Shown one piece after another: positions 1 to 10,953 of a stretch of DNA of 64,000 bases (position 1 is the first letter of the stretch; each line of letters starts with the position of its first letter). The translations under genes and the position numbers were made by a program. The stretch is from Bombyx mori. Lineage: Eukaryota; Arthropoda; Insecta; Lepidoptera; Bombycidae. The notes beneath the pieces were generated by a model. The model was not told the DNA's origin. It did no database searches and saw only the letters and a program-made list of their open reading frames with translations. Location: assembly GCF_030269925.1 (NCBI RefSeq), contig NC_085128.1:3040501-3104500 (forward strand), read 5' to 3'.

Positions 1-247
1 ATTTTTCAGTTTTTTTTCCCTACCTATGCTGATAGCCTTGAGAGGCTATTTCAGCTTCACCCTAAGGTGTAGGTGAGCTCACGGGAGTGTTGGTCATCCC
101 GTGAGCTCGGGATGACCAACACTCCCGTTGAGGAGTCCCACAACATCAAACCGGAGTGTTGCCAACACTGACCCTAGCAAGAGCAGTGTTTCGCAGAATC
201 TAGAACCGGATCGGAAACGCGACCCACTGAGAAGATATTTTTCAGTT
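1..247 (-). mobile_element. Family A retroposon tail, 5'-truncated, with target-site duplication
   Basis: An 11-bp direct repeat, ATTTTTCAGTT, occurs at 1-11 and 237-247 and brackets the element (12-236). The left side starts with poly(T), so the copy is antisense with its poly(A) at the left. The body carries the family A signatures: GATAGCC/GGCTATC stem, GAGCTCACGGG, GCAGTGTTTCGCAGAATC. A 20-bp palindrome insertion sits at 81-128. Duplication, poly(A) and truncation fit target-primed reverse transcription. The family name is not known to me. Confidence 0.8.
81..128. repeat. Perfect 20-bp inverted repeat inside the family A copy
   Basis: Arms 81-100 and 109-128 are perfect reverse complements around the 8-nt loop GTGAGCTC. 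Other family A copies in the window lack this block, so it arose in this copy or its lineage, probably by template switching during reverse transcription. Confidence 0.9.
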
Positions 248-2015
248 CAACTTTAATACTGTATAACTATTTACGTTTCGGCGAAAAACAATTATGTCAA
301 TTGAAATGATAAACGAAACTTAATAATTGTTTTAAAAATCACATCAATAAACGCTTTCACATGAATTAGCATAAACAAAGATGTTAATGCGCGTAGCATA
401 TTGAATTACAACCAAATTGAAATGTTAAAGTTAACATCGACCGCGTTCAGTATTAATTTATCTGCGTTAATGCAACTCCCGGGAAGGTATGTGGACAAAA
501 GTGAAAATTTATTGCTTTCATCGTGTACAGGGAATTTTCCAATTATCCAGACTCCGGCGATCGTCGGACGTTATTGATTTTCGCTTTTTACATGGCGTCC
601 TGTCCGCAGACGGCTTTGTAAAAATAAAACCCTTATATTAAAACGATGCATCCGCCATGTTGGAACAGACACTTACGATGATTGATAGTGCGTGGAATGT
701 TTAATGGAAACGTATAAAATTTTGCATTTGTTTTATATTTAATCCACGTCCACGAACAACGTATCGGGTTTGGGATGTCACAGATAATAATAACGAAAGT
801 CTGTTTCATTAAATCAGGGGCTACTAATTATGGATAGTATATAGAAATATAATTTTATAAATTTGCTTTTGTCTTACTTCCTATGGTCTGGGAGTTTTCG
901 TGTAAGCTATTCATTTACTTGAAATGAAATATTTTTCTCATGTTTGTGTTGTAAATTTAGTGATGCGAAACGAATCAGTCTTCAAGGATGTGACATTCAT
1001 TATGCAAGTGCGACTTTAACCTCACATCTGAAGTCGGCGTGTCTATTAAATGGGCGGAACCAAGCCACGTAAGGGCGACTCCTTTAACTCTTGTTAAATC
1101 AAAGTACGATTTCACGGAATCGGTGTGTGTTTACGTTTATAAACGTGTTGATAATTAACAATCGATTACTACGGCGACTAATCAATGATATTTTCATTGA
1201 GTCGGCGTGCGGTTCGCGTGTTTTTATTTACAAATGTACCACCGATAAAGCAGCGTACGAATCCTCAATGAATCGAGGTCGGCCAACGCGAGTCTGACCT
1301 AAATTTTATTCGCCACGCATGTTGGTAGCCATGTCACGCTAACATGTGGCAATGTTGGACAACTGGTCGAATAGCCTATACGTTATTTTTTTTTTTTGTA
1401 TAATTATTATTGTAAGAATTTATTTTGAGATGACATGCTATTGTTTAAAGGATACTTTAAGCAAAACGAAACGTCCGTTTGTCATCACTACGATGGAATA
1501 TTTCAATAATAATAAAGTATGATTAAGTATAAATGAACTGTAACCTCAAAAACATATCATGTTGCTACAGATTAGTGATTTAAAATTATTACGACACGGT
1601 CATAGGTCATTCTAATAGCATCGGAAATACATTTTTGTATCTGAAACGAGGACGAACGATAGATAAAACTTTCCTTATCTGTAACTACACAATCTAAATA
1701 TACTATGTTGAGTAAACAAAGCGTGGCTTAACCACGATAACGGAAAGGAACTCTGAATTAGAAGAGAATTTTAAAATAGTTTATATTTCTAAAATATTTG
1801 AAAAAAATTACTACATTATGTTGGAGCATCCAACTGTAGCCTTTATTGCATATTAAGTAAGGTTGCTTTTCTTAACTGGATGGTTTTTGGTGCTTTTTGC
1901 TGTTTTCTTAAAGCTTTTTATTGGCCTTCAAATCATCTTATCGAATTGGGACCATTGGGATCATTTGGGACAATGGCGGATATTGTATTGGTATTTTAAA
2001 GCCTAAAAAGAAATA
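248..2015. other. AT-rich unique DNA, no gene seen
   Basis: The longest open frame is 68 codons (1091-1297) and has no recognisable motif. One possible plus-strand exon-like stretch ends at a CCAC/GTAAGG junction near 1057, but its open frame is no longer than chance allows. Poly(T) near 1386-1397. Confidence 0.5.
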
Positions 2016-2029
2016 GACTAGTTAAGGTT

Positions 2030-2220
2030 TTTTTTTTTGTCCGGGCGCTTTAGGCCCGGCCCGCGAATACTCCTCTGACATAATCAGAGCCCTTGTTTAT
2101 TTTATTTAGGATTAATAACGGAACCAGGATTTATTTATTTATTTTGTATAAAGTTTTGTGATACCATATAAACTTAGTATAGCAGTTATGCCAATATTTA
2201 TATACCTATTTTAATTTTTT
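2030..2220 (-). mobile_element. Nested polyadenylated retroposon inside a family A fragment
   Basis: The 14-bp repeat GACTAGTTAAGGTT is present at 2016-2029 and 2221-2234. Between them is a 191-bp insert that begins with poly(T), then a GC-rich hairpin (GGGCGCTTTAGGCCCGGCCC), so it is antisense. The duplicated target is itself family A sequence, so this is a younger insertion into an older element. Class not recognised. Confidence 0.75.
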
Positions 2221-2284
2221 GACTAGTTAAGGTTACGCTGAAATAGCCCCTCAAGGCTATCAGCTTAGGTAGGACTAAAAAAAG
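2221..2284 (+). mobile_element. Family A 3' end fragment, plus strand
   Basis: Carries the terminal signature GGTTACGCTGAAATAGCC, then GGCTATCAGCTTAGGTAGG and an A-rich tail. Only the last ~65 bp survive to the right of the nested insert. Confidence 0.75.
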
Positions 2285-2317
2285 GCTCTGCGATGGATCC
2301 TGACTAGGGTTTTTTTA

Positions 2318-2486
2318 CTGCGCTAGACCGATGGACAACAATGGCCCTACTGGCGTTAATGTTCACCGGAGCCCGGAGCCACAACGTGAATAACGGTAGA
2401 CCTGATGGAGAGCGACTACCCTCATGTCCGTCAGTAATGCCAGGGGCATGGCCAAGTCGAGTACTCCACAAGCCTTGTTTGAATAA
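2318..2486 (-). mobile_element. Decayed Bm1 tail joined to a family B LINE tail
   Basis: 2318-2390 resembles an antisense Bm1 3' end (ACCGGAGCCC, CAACGTGAATAA). 2395-2486 resembles family B (CAGTAATGCCAGGGGCATGG, GAGTACTCCACAAGCC). Both are heavily diverged, so assignment rests on spaced matches only. Confidence 0.45.
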
Positions 2487-3954
2487 AGATTAATTTTCAC
2501 GAGTCATCTGTTTATTTTAACATCAGCCATTTGTTTCTTTGCTTCAGATCTCAGAGATAACTACACTGAAAATAGCCTACCTTATTCTTCATTAGTTCAT
2601 ACAGGTATGCGTTACTTCTAAATTAATCTAGTTTTATTCCCTTGACTCATCTGTAATAGTAGTCGATGCAGTTCATTTTGTATTGTGTTGACCGATGTTA
2701 TTCTTCTAATAACTACCATTAGGTGGACTGTATCAAGGTGGGGTTCAATGGTGGGGGTGTATCAAGGCTTAAGCGACATTATTGAAATTAAACAGGAGAA
2801 CCGTATAAAAATAAAATTTTTGGAAAAAATATCATAATAAAAAAGCTATTTGAATAGGGTAAACTTCATTGAAGTTCAATTAAAAACATCGAATTGTTGA
2901 TGCTAATACCAAATAAAGTGGACCTTTGATTACAAAGATAAATTTCGCGTAATAAACATAATGTCACTTAAAGGCTTACAGGCTGCAGATTTTTTTTGGT
3001 AGTGTCTTCATCGTAACTGGTGTAAGAGATCGTGGACTTAGCAACGTAAGTCTTGAGACATAAGATTGAAATTTTAATGGCATTGTTAAAGTTGCGGACA
3101 CCTTCGGCTAGCATCGCTAACGATGTATGCGGGCATATTAATCATCAGAACTTAGGAGTTCTAACAGACACTACAGTATCTTCAAAGGTTGGTTAACATT
3201 GATAGCTTGCTAATTGTATTTACGATGCTAATATCATAGACGACTTAACGGCTAGAGTCCAGAAGAGATGCAAGGTTATTTTACTGATGCATTAGATCAA
3301 ACCTCTATGATATATTACGCCTTTTTGGGCTCAGCGAATGCTAAATCATATTCGAGAGGGATGTATATAAAGACCTTGGATGTGACCTCGGTGTGAGATT
3401 GCGGAAATTATTGATATTAACGTTTTGATTTTAACATTTCAATAAATTCGTATTCTAGGCTTGATGACTTGGAAACCTAGGTCTTTGTCTATGACTTATC
3501 ACTTCGAGTGGGCTTCGTAACAGACTGAAAAAGGATACAAGAGAAAATTGGCAGAGGCATAAACCTTCACACTGTTATCTCCAGTCAGCATATGACACTT
3601 AAATTACGATTAAATACCCATCGAAAGAGCTGAATTCCGAGCTAGTTACGCAATACTTCATAATAACCGGTAATAATTTTAAATTAAATTTTACAGTCAA
3701 CCAAAAAATAGGTATTGTCACCTTTTATTTGCGCAGATGGGAAAACGAATAAGCGGCTTTCCTCGTGTCAACAGGAACTTCGTCGAGATAGGCTAAATAA
3801 ATGTCAAGCTCTCGACTCATGGGGTAAAGATTTGAAATGAGTTGGAATAACGGTTATCCAATGTTTCAGGTTGGACTCCGTGATGAAGGCTATGTCAACT
3901 TTGTATCCCATAATTTTTAACCGGGGGGATATAGAGATTTGGGTAGTATAATGT
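2487..3954. other. Unique or unrecognised DNA
   Basis: No long ORF and no repeat family that I can name. A 62-codon minus-strand frame (3804-3992) runs into the adjacent family A copy and is probably spurious. Confidence 0.4.
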
Positions 3955-4211
3955 GCTGTATCCTCGTCGAACTCGTCGATTACGACGAACACTTCGACCA
4001 GCGAATTGGTCCATAGACTCAGCCTACTGAGTTTCTCGCCGGATCTTCTCAGTGGGTCGCGATTCCGATCCGGTAGTAGATTCTGCGAAGCACTGCTCTT
4101 GGTAGGGCTAGTATTAGCAGATTCTCTCAGATCGAGCCCGTGAGCTCACCTACCCATCCTAGTGTAGCTAGGAATAGCCTCTTTGGCTACCAGCGAATAG
4201 GTAGAGGAAAA
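3955..4211 (+). mobile_element. Family A copy, plus strand
   Basis: Holds the longer upstream family A block (CGTCGATTACGACGAA, CTCGCCGGATCTTCTCAGTG, GATTCCGATCCGGTAGTAGA) and ends at a degenerate GGCTACCAGCGAATAGGTAG with an A-rich tail. Together with the antisense copy at 12-236 it forms a distant inverted pair about 3.7 kb apart. Confidence 0.75.
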
Positions 4212-5169
4212 ATGCTGTAGATAATACTATTTAGGCGCCTCTTAAAACATTAGCATTTTGTATCGTCAAACCGCAACTTATGCAACCTATAAAATCATTG
4301 CTTTTTGCGTGGTATACTTTTGTGCTAGCGCTGTAATCAGAGGATCTTTCGGTGGGTTAGTTAAGGTTATTGCTGTTGTCCAAGCTGTTGGAGTAATTTT
4401 CGCAGCAGCTTGATAAGCCATTAAGTTACTGGTATTTTGGTGGACAGTGGCCTTATCGACGTTCGAAATAATCCATAGACGTATACGTAGGGATGTGGTA
4501 CCAAGCGACTATCACAAGGCACGCCAGCTTGTCTTAGGAACGTTATGATTTCTCAAGCTTTAACAGTCACTAAAACAACAACAAAACAAAATGCTGTTTA
4601 AAAATCATTTAATTGTTTAAGTATTGAATTGAAGGTCGACGAATAAAGACAATAGTAAATTATGCTTACTTCAATGCCATAACAAAATAATATTTATTGT
4701 AATATTCACAACACTATTTAAAGTGAATTATGGCATTGTGACCTAAAAGTTTAGAGCAAACCTTGAAAACAATAATTAAAAAAATCGTACTCGAACTTTT
4801 TTTTTTTAATTAATGTATCAGCTGATAGTTGAGGAAATCAAGACACGAAGACATTCACAGTTAGAAGTGTTGCTGCTTTCATTTCCTGGTCGAAATATCG
4901 AATACTGTGTATATTTGTAAAGAAATCGTCAGTTGCTCATTAATAAATTGATAAACTCATGAAGTACAAGCAAAGAATCGCTGTTGACTCTACATCCATC
5001 GCGCGCTGCGTCTTCCTCGCGTGCCGTTCCGAGTATTGACCTTTCATCTAAAGTGATTTAGCGCAGTCAAACCGGTTTTATTTTCCCATAATAAATTGAT
5101 CTATTACGGTCATTACAAACCTTCGAGTAACAGAATTTAAATCTAAAGTCTTTAAGTCTAAATTATACC
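4212..5169. other. Unique DNA, no gene seen
   Basis: AT-rich with a short CpG-rich patch near 5000-5030 (CGCGCGCTGCGTC). No supported ORF or repeat. Confidence 0.4.
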
Positions 5170-5500
5170 AACCTTGGGATGCTGTCGAAACGGTTTCCGA
5201 ACGAAATATCCAAGGTCTTGTCACAACAAACAAAAACAAAAAAAAACACAAAACACACGGCGAGTTTCGAAAATTGAATTTACGCGGGAAAGTGCGAAAT
5301 AGTGATGTGCACTGATCTGCGATCGATAGATGTAGCGGGAATCGATATGTTACATAAAACGCGTGATGGAGCTGGCGTCGTCGCACGTGACTGCTGCCCG
5401 TGTGACGGAACGAGCGCGGCAACCGCGCCGCGGCCCCGTCCCGCTTCCCGCCGCCCCTCACCTTACACACGTACACGTATACGTACCGTAGACGTTTGAT
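5170..5500 (-). promoter_or_regulatory. Candidate minus-strand promoter and 5' leader
   Basis: Reading the minus strand: a very GC-rich CpG block (about 5380-5465), then two near-matches to the DREF element TATCGATA (around 5340-5348 and 5322-5330), then an arthropod-type initiator TCAGT (complement of 5311-5315). Downstream the sequence is leader-like and passes a possible donor, CCCAAG/GTTGGT, near 5172. A 142-codon frame (5078-5506) overlaps but looks like an untranslated leader. If real, the rest of the gene lies left of the window. Inferred from motifs only. Confidence 0.35.
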
Positions 5501-5957
5501 AAACAAATTACAAATTTTAGATATATGAGAGAGCTTGCCTGAGCTTTAATAGGCTCTTTTTAATCTTTTCATGAAAGCTTATATTAAATTACTTATATTC
5601 CCAAATACGAAACATAACAAGTTTATTTGTACTACTAATTAATTGTCTCAGATTTCTGACTGAAATTTTAACATAAAGTTAATAATATGGTAAGATACAG
5701 AGCTAACAACATAAGCGTTATGTTTCGAGATGTATCCGATTAGCTTAAAAGCTCTACGTCTCTCTCTATTTTCTAAAGAGCACGTACAAAAAAATTCTAT
5801 CACATATCCCAAATTTAAAGAGTGCAACGCTACTTATAATATATAATTAATTGATCTTTAATCTAATCCAATAACTTATATCAATGCACCTGATTGCCGC
5901 GGATTTCATTTTTCATTTAAAAATGCATCAACACGTCATTGGCATTTGACATTTGCC
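5501..5957. other. AT-rich unique DNA
   Basis: No ORF, no repeat family, no structure that I can support. Confidence 0.4.
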
Positions 5958-6209
5958 TGTACGCCTAAAATTTTTTTAAGGGATTTTATGACCTGGTAGC
6001 TGCGACCTATAAGGTCATGTCTTATTTTAATTTATATACTTATTTTTATGAAAAATGATAATATGGAGTGAAATGAAATGAAATGAAATGAGGATGATGA
6101 ATTTAAGGCATTAATCAACTGGGATGAAACTAAATGAAATGAGATGATATGGGATGAAACATAATCTCAGTGAAATGGTGGTCATTTACTAAGTTTTGTA
6201 CGCCTAAAA
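5958..6209 (-). mobile_element. Family C retroposon, 5'-truncated, 13-bp target-site duplication
   Basis: TGTACGCCTAAAA occurs at 5958-5970 and 6197-6209, enclosing 226 bp that start with poly(T) and GGGATTTTATGACCTGG. Antisense orientation. The right end stops inside the family body, compared with the copy at 20062-20476, so it is 5'-truncated. It contains short AAATG pentamer runs near 6072-6091 that are characteristic of the family. Confidence 0.85.
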
Positions 6210-7184
6210 GGACTTAGCGAAACCATAGATAATAACACACTAAATTAATTATATTTAAATGTACTAACAGCCACAGAAGTTTCGCAAAGCATATGCAGAA
6301 AACTAGATTATCCTGAACTAAGCCAAAATTGTGTACTCATAGTACATAGCGTAGTTGAATAAAGCTTCATTTATGCAAAACGCTATAGTACATATATCAG
6401 CGGTCTTGCCTGTACTGCGGTATTAACATAACAATCGCTCGTGTGCATCGTAATACACAAAATGTAGTGCAGAATATTGTAAATGGCATTTAGTTTAATA
6501 GATAGGAAAGCTTTGGTGGAAGTTCTGTCTGTGGCCACAAGCAGGGGTTTTTTATTGGTCTTTCAAAGCTGACTCGTGGATTAGGGTTGGTATTGATTGC
6601 AATAAAGTCAAGATTAGATATATCATTTTTACCAAATGCTAGAATTTTTGAATACTGTTTATTATATTCTAAAGTCAGGAATACGAAAACTGTTAAGTAT
6701 TCGCAATATCATCAATTCCTTAATGTGTACATAAATAAGAAATTAACCGGTAATTTGTTTATCATCCAATGCAAATTTGTTACTTAATAGTACATTTTAT
6801 ATAACGAATGAATTTCAGAATTAATAAGGTATCTAAGTTTACTAAGTTAATAATAACAAATGTTTCGCCATGAGAAGAGTCAGATCGTATCTTCTTTTTG
6901 CAAAATCGTCTTTATATGAGCTATGGTAAAGCTTCTTTTGCCTTTACCTTGGATTGTCGATTTCTAAAACAAATCTTTCAATTTCATGAATTTGTAGTCG
7001 TTGTGTAGTAAAAATTAGACGTCCGGTGTATTCATACTCAAATCCCGCAGACAGTTATCAGAAATTTTCGAATAAAATTAATACCTAACTCAATCTCACT
7101 AAATGACTTCCACGATGAAGGAATAACATTGTGTAATGAAAATGAAATCGTTCAAAAATACAATTAGCTTAATTGCGTACACCC
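6210..7184. other. Unique DNA, no gene seen
   Basis: AT-rich. One 66-codon frame (6587-6787) has no motif and starts without ATG context. Confidence 0.4.
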
Positions 7185-7290
7185 CCACTCTGGTGTCTCA
7201 CGAGCCCACACGGGTAGGTACCGCCAGATTGCTACTTTATGTCGCGAAGCAGTAATGTGTTCTAGTTTGAGTGCCGATATTATTATGAAA
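7185..7290 (+). mobile_element. Degenerate Bm1 SINE fragment
   Basis: Spaced matches to the Bm1 middle section: CACGGGTAGGTACC, TCGCGAAGCAGTAATGTGTT. Both ends are lost. Confidence 0.5.
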
Positions 7291-7406
7291 TAAAGACATA
7301 GGTCTTATGATGGATAGTGGCATTTACAGAGCCTATGGTCACTTATTATCACTTAACTTCAGGTGTAAAACCAATCAAAACATCTTATCATAAACAAACC
7401 TATAGT

Positions 7407-7534
7407 ATTTTTTTTATTTTTTTAGGGCAATCCCTAGTAGGCAGACGAGCGTACGGCCCACATGATGGCAAGTGGTTACCGAAGCCCATGGACATCAGCA
7501 ATGCCAGGGCAGAGCCAAGCCGCCGCCTACTGTT
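7407..7534 (-). mobile_element. Family B LINE 3' tail
   Basis: Poly(T) then GTAGGCAGACGAGCGTACGG and CAGCAATGCCAGGGCAGAGC, so an antisense LINE end with its poly(A) at the left. It stops only about 12 bp before a Bm1 SINE. Confidence 0.75.
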
Positions 7535-7545
7535 AATAGTTAATA

Positions 7546-7858
7546 AGTCGTCGTGGTCTGAAGGGTAAGACGTCCGTTGCGTTTGTATCCAGCGATGCAT
7601 CAGTGTCCGAATTCCGCTGGCCAGTACCCATTTTTCTAATGAAATACCGTACTTAACAAATGTTCACGATTGACTTCCACTTTCTGCCGTGAAGCAGTAA
7701 TGCGTTTCGGTTTGAGGGTGGGGCAGCTGTTGTAACTACTGAGACCTTAGAACTTATATCTCAGGGTAGGTGGCGGCATTTACGTTGTAGATGTCTATGG
7801 GCTCCGGTAACCGCTTAACACCAGGTGGGCCGTGAGCTCGTCCACCTAGCTAAGTAAA
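7546..7858 (+). mobile_element. Bm1 SINE with internal deletion
   Basis: Begins with the tRNA-like head: A-box-like region from about 7553 (GTGGTCTGAAGG) and B-box-like sequence near 7602 (GTGTCCGAATTCC). At 7680/7681 the element jumps from GACTTCCAC to TTTCTGCCGTG, missing roughly 125 bp found in the full copies at 35401 and 43725. The 3' end lacks a clear poly(A). Confidence 0.8.
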
Positions 7859-9286
7859 TTTAAATTAGTTAAAATTTGTAATATTGTATTCGAATGTAAA
7901 TATTTGACATTATGCCTCTCGCGTGCAGATTTAATGAAATGTATACCGTCTGGCCAATATTAGCTGTATAACGTAAACTGAAATACAATAAAATCGGATC
8001 GGTTTTTCTAACCTAAACTTTTTCTTGTAGCCAACACCGGCCGCGTTCTGAAGCCGTCCGAGTTTTATTTTCGTTCAAGGCCGGGCACAAAATCGTGAGT
8101 ACGTTCCCTCCAGCCCTAATATCACTGTGTACACACGGTCAGACGCTAGACTGCACATACTATATTATACATTATTATTCGGCTGAATATGCAATTAAAT
8201 CGAGGGCCGTTCCCGCGATGCAGCGCCGCGTGCGAGCGAGACAGAAACACCCACTCGATATTATATTGAACAAGTTTATAACTACGTGTATTAGGCGAAC
8301 GAGTCCGTACAACGTTTTCTCATTTCCCGGAGACGAAACTTTTCTAATATTATAGTTTCATTCATATTGTACGTAGTTTCGCTGAGTTTTCTTTCGTGCA
8401 AAATGAAAGACTATTTCCATAACTATTATTTCGCTTTTATAGCTCCGTTAGTTTCTTTTGCTTCAAATAGATTTGTTAAAGTTTCCTCGCTTTATCGTTC
8501 GGAAGTAATGTTTGTTCTTCGAAAGTGTTAAGCTGAACAATTTGTTCCGGTATAACAATATCGATTTGCTTTTCGTCAAAACATTCAGTTACGGAAATGC
8601 AGATTATTGATGAGATTATTGAGGAATGAATTTAAAAAAAAAGGGAAAATATATTTATTCTGTGGCAAAATTAATATTTTGGAAATGTGTTACAGGTTAT
8701 TAATGCATATTGAAATTTATCAGAGAACAAAGATTCGAGTCCACGGCAGTGGTGTTCCATTTGTGGTCTATGGTCTCTTGGAAAGCTTTGTTGTATTAAT
8801 TGGGTAATGATATCTACACATAAAATTGTTAAATGTTAATGTTTTTGATCGAACGTCGTTTCATTATACATTTTGAATTCGTGATCAGTGGGGGCTACAA
8901 AAATTCAAGGCCCAGACTGCAACAAGGTTGAATAGCTTGTGTACAACCTTGGCCGCAGAAAATCGACCCAGACTATTGTATTGTTAATACTGTTTGTTTT
9001 CTTAACGTTTCACAAGTTTTCATGAAGTTTAACTATGTCTTAGATCAATCAATCATTCTCGACATGACCACATGAAGTATGAACTCGAAATTATTTTTTG
9101 CATAAGTCGCTTTTTTGTCGCACGACTTAAAGAAATCATATGCTAAAAATACTGCGTATATGTATTTATAACATACCGCAGTTAATTAGAACTGGAACCA
9201 ATTCGAAAAGTTGATATTATGGATATCCGAGCTTATGTAGAGATTAGAGTCGAGAATTGATTTTGTTTTTCACCGACACAGATAAA
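7859..9286. other. Unique DNA with a weak CpG-rich patch
   Basis: 8040-8260 is slightly GC-rich (GCAGCGCCGCGTGCGAGCGA near 8221). An 86-codon plus frame (8095-8355) shows no motif. No gene supported. Confidence 0.4.
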
Positions 9287-9501
9287 GTATAATTTTAATA
9301 GTATTTTTTATTAGGGATTTTATGACCTGGTAACTAAGACCTTTAAGTCATGTCTTATTTTCTTAATATTAAAAATGATAATATGGTGTGAAATGAAATG
9401 AAGGCGATAATTTCAGACATTAATCAACTGGGATGAAATTAAATGATATGGGATAAAATATAATCTTGCGTTCCCGCCAAAAAGTTCCGTATAATTTTAA
9501 T
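9287..9501 (-). mobile_element. Family C retroposon, internally deleted but with both ends, 13-bp duplication
   Basis: GTATAATTTTAAT occurs at 9287-9299 and 9489-9501. The enclosed 189 bp keep both the poly(T)/GGGATTTTATGACCTGG end and the opposite end CGTTCCCGCCAAAAAG, joined after AATCT. The copy at 20062-20476 has about 220 bp more in between. This is a complete short form, not a truncated one. Confidence 0.85.
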
Positions 9502-10186
9502 GTTGAACAGCACAGATTAAATTTGATGATTTTTATCACGACGTAGGTACGAATTTGGATTTGTTGTACGAATATGAATATTCGAATTTGAATTTCGATC
9601 ATTTCGCAGAGAGAATGGATAAGAAAACACTAAAAACAGTACCGGTAAAATGGGGCGATTAGGGATTGAAAGGCGAATCGGGAAAAAACCGGGAAAATCT
9701 TTCGACGCTCAATATAAGTTTTATATTCGTTGCAAAATCTTCAATTTTTTTGTAGTTTAATAGTAGAATGTTGAAAGTTCACAAAACAACTCTGAATATG
9801 CATGATAATAGCTGCTAACTTATAAAAAATCGCGTTTCAAATTAACTTCCTGTGGTGGTAATTATTTTAGTGCTAGAAACTTTGCTCTCTTTTATTTATT
9901 TGATAATAATAGAAGACGACTATGATTTATAAACGTTATTTAGTGTTTGAACCAGCATATATATTAAAGGTAAGTCTCAGTTGTTATTGGTTTTAATGTA
10001 TTTGATTAAATAAAAATACATGTAAAAATCTGTTGTTTTTGGGGATATTGGGGACGTGTTAGGCACAAATAACAACGAAAAAGGGGTCAATTGGGATGAG
10101 AATACGTGAAATGGAAACGACCTAAGTATAAATAGGTACAGGTTTGTAGGGTTGTCTATGTAGTTATAACAATATTTTTTAAATTT

Positions 10187-10339
10187 GTTAGTAAAAATCT
10201 GGTTTATCGAAGCGAAATTGGGAATAAGTCTTTAGTTGAAATAGATAAGCAATTTAATATAAGTAAGTCGATTTTGCAGAGACATGTAACAAGATCAATG
10301 AAATCTCAAGGTGGACAAAAATGTCTAAGTAATACATAA
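10187..10339 (+). pseudogene. Transposase N-terminal HTH relic
   Basis: About 50 codons open, no ATG, with the pattern F-N-I-S-K-S-I-L-Q-R-H typical of the Psq-type DNA-binding domain in pogo transposases. The frame closes at TAA 10337-10339; no DDE catalytic domain can be found in the remaining element. A non-functional remnant. Confidence 0.5.
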
Positions 10340-10498
10340 TAAAATATTTAATATTTGTTCAGAGTGGGGGTATTCATCTGATTAATCCATGGAATAACCG
10401 ACACACCTAATCTCTTAACCCAGATAGAAATATCAACCCCTAAGTACTTACCAAGAACGAAGAAATATAAACCGTTTCTAAGAAAGCCCACTATATAT

Positions 10499-10509
10499 GT
10501 ATAAATATA

Positions 10510-10559
<50 letters not shown>
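10499..10559. repeat. (AT)n microsatellite
   Basis: Almost uninterrupted TA dinucleotides within the pogo-like element, with one internal ATACATAT interruption. Confidence 0.95.
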
Positions 10560-10566
<7 letters not shown>

Positions 10567-10953
10567 CTGCACTGTCGATTGCACCTATAATTGAGGTGAT
10601 GTCTGCCATATACTTTTGTCAGTTTTTCAATTTTTTTTATTTATGATCACTTTGTTGGTGCAACTAAATAAATAAATAAATTAAAACTATATATAAAAAT
10701 AAAAGTAGTGCCAACCCTAGCAAATTTCTCATTTCGTCCCAATTAACCGCAATTTTCGGGTAAATAGGGATTACACCTATTTTTGCATTTTTTGCTTAAA
10801 CTGGAATGCTAGTTGCATAATTTTAAATTAGACAACAAAGATACCCCCAAGACTCAATCATTTTGATCCTGATATAGCATTTTAAACATCAACAACTACC
10901 TTAAAATTGCTCATAAAGTTGGAATTTGTCCCTAATCGCCCCATTTTACGGTA

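Larger units (their letters stand above)
9642..10951 (+). mobile_element. Degraded pogo-like DNA transposon
   Basis: Terminal inverted repeats: left CCGGTAAAATGGGGCGATTA from 9642, right the complement of CCGTAAAATGGGGCGATTA ending at 10951. They are flanked by TA on both sides (9640-9641, 10952-10953), as in Tc1/mariner-pogo elements. Inside, plus frame 10187-10339 reads through a helix-turn-helix like the Psq/CENP-B type: SLVEIDKQFNISKSILQRHV, then a stop. The rest of the transposase is gone; 1310 bp is too short for a full element. Superfamily assignment is an inference from TIR, TA target and the HTH relic. Confidence 0.65.

Noticed and set aside
3804..3992. Minus ORF with VDIAFITESNLK as a LINE endonuclease relic
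   Set aside because: Resembles the DIALxxETHL motif, but the frame overlaps a plus-strand family A copy and only one short motif matches.
5078..5506. 142-codon minus ORF as a protein gene
   Set aside because: Low-complexity Tyr/Val start and Phe/Leu run; composition and motifs fit a promoter and leader better. No family motif.
5971..6060. Family C as a TTAA-targeting piggyBac-type MITE
   Set aside because: TTTAAGGGA appears at some ends, but copies have 13-bp duplications and a poly(A), so they are retroposons.
10348..10530. 60-codon minus ORF with GTAAGTAC donor
   Set aside because: Lies in the pogo-like element, and starts in the (AT)n microsatellite.
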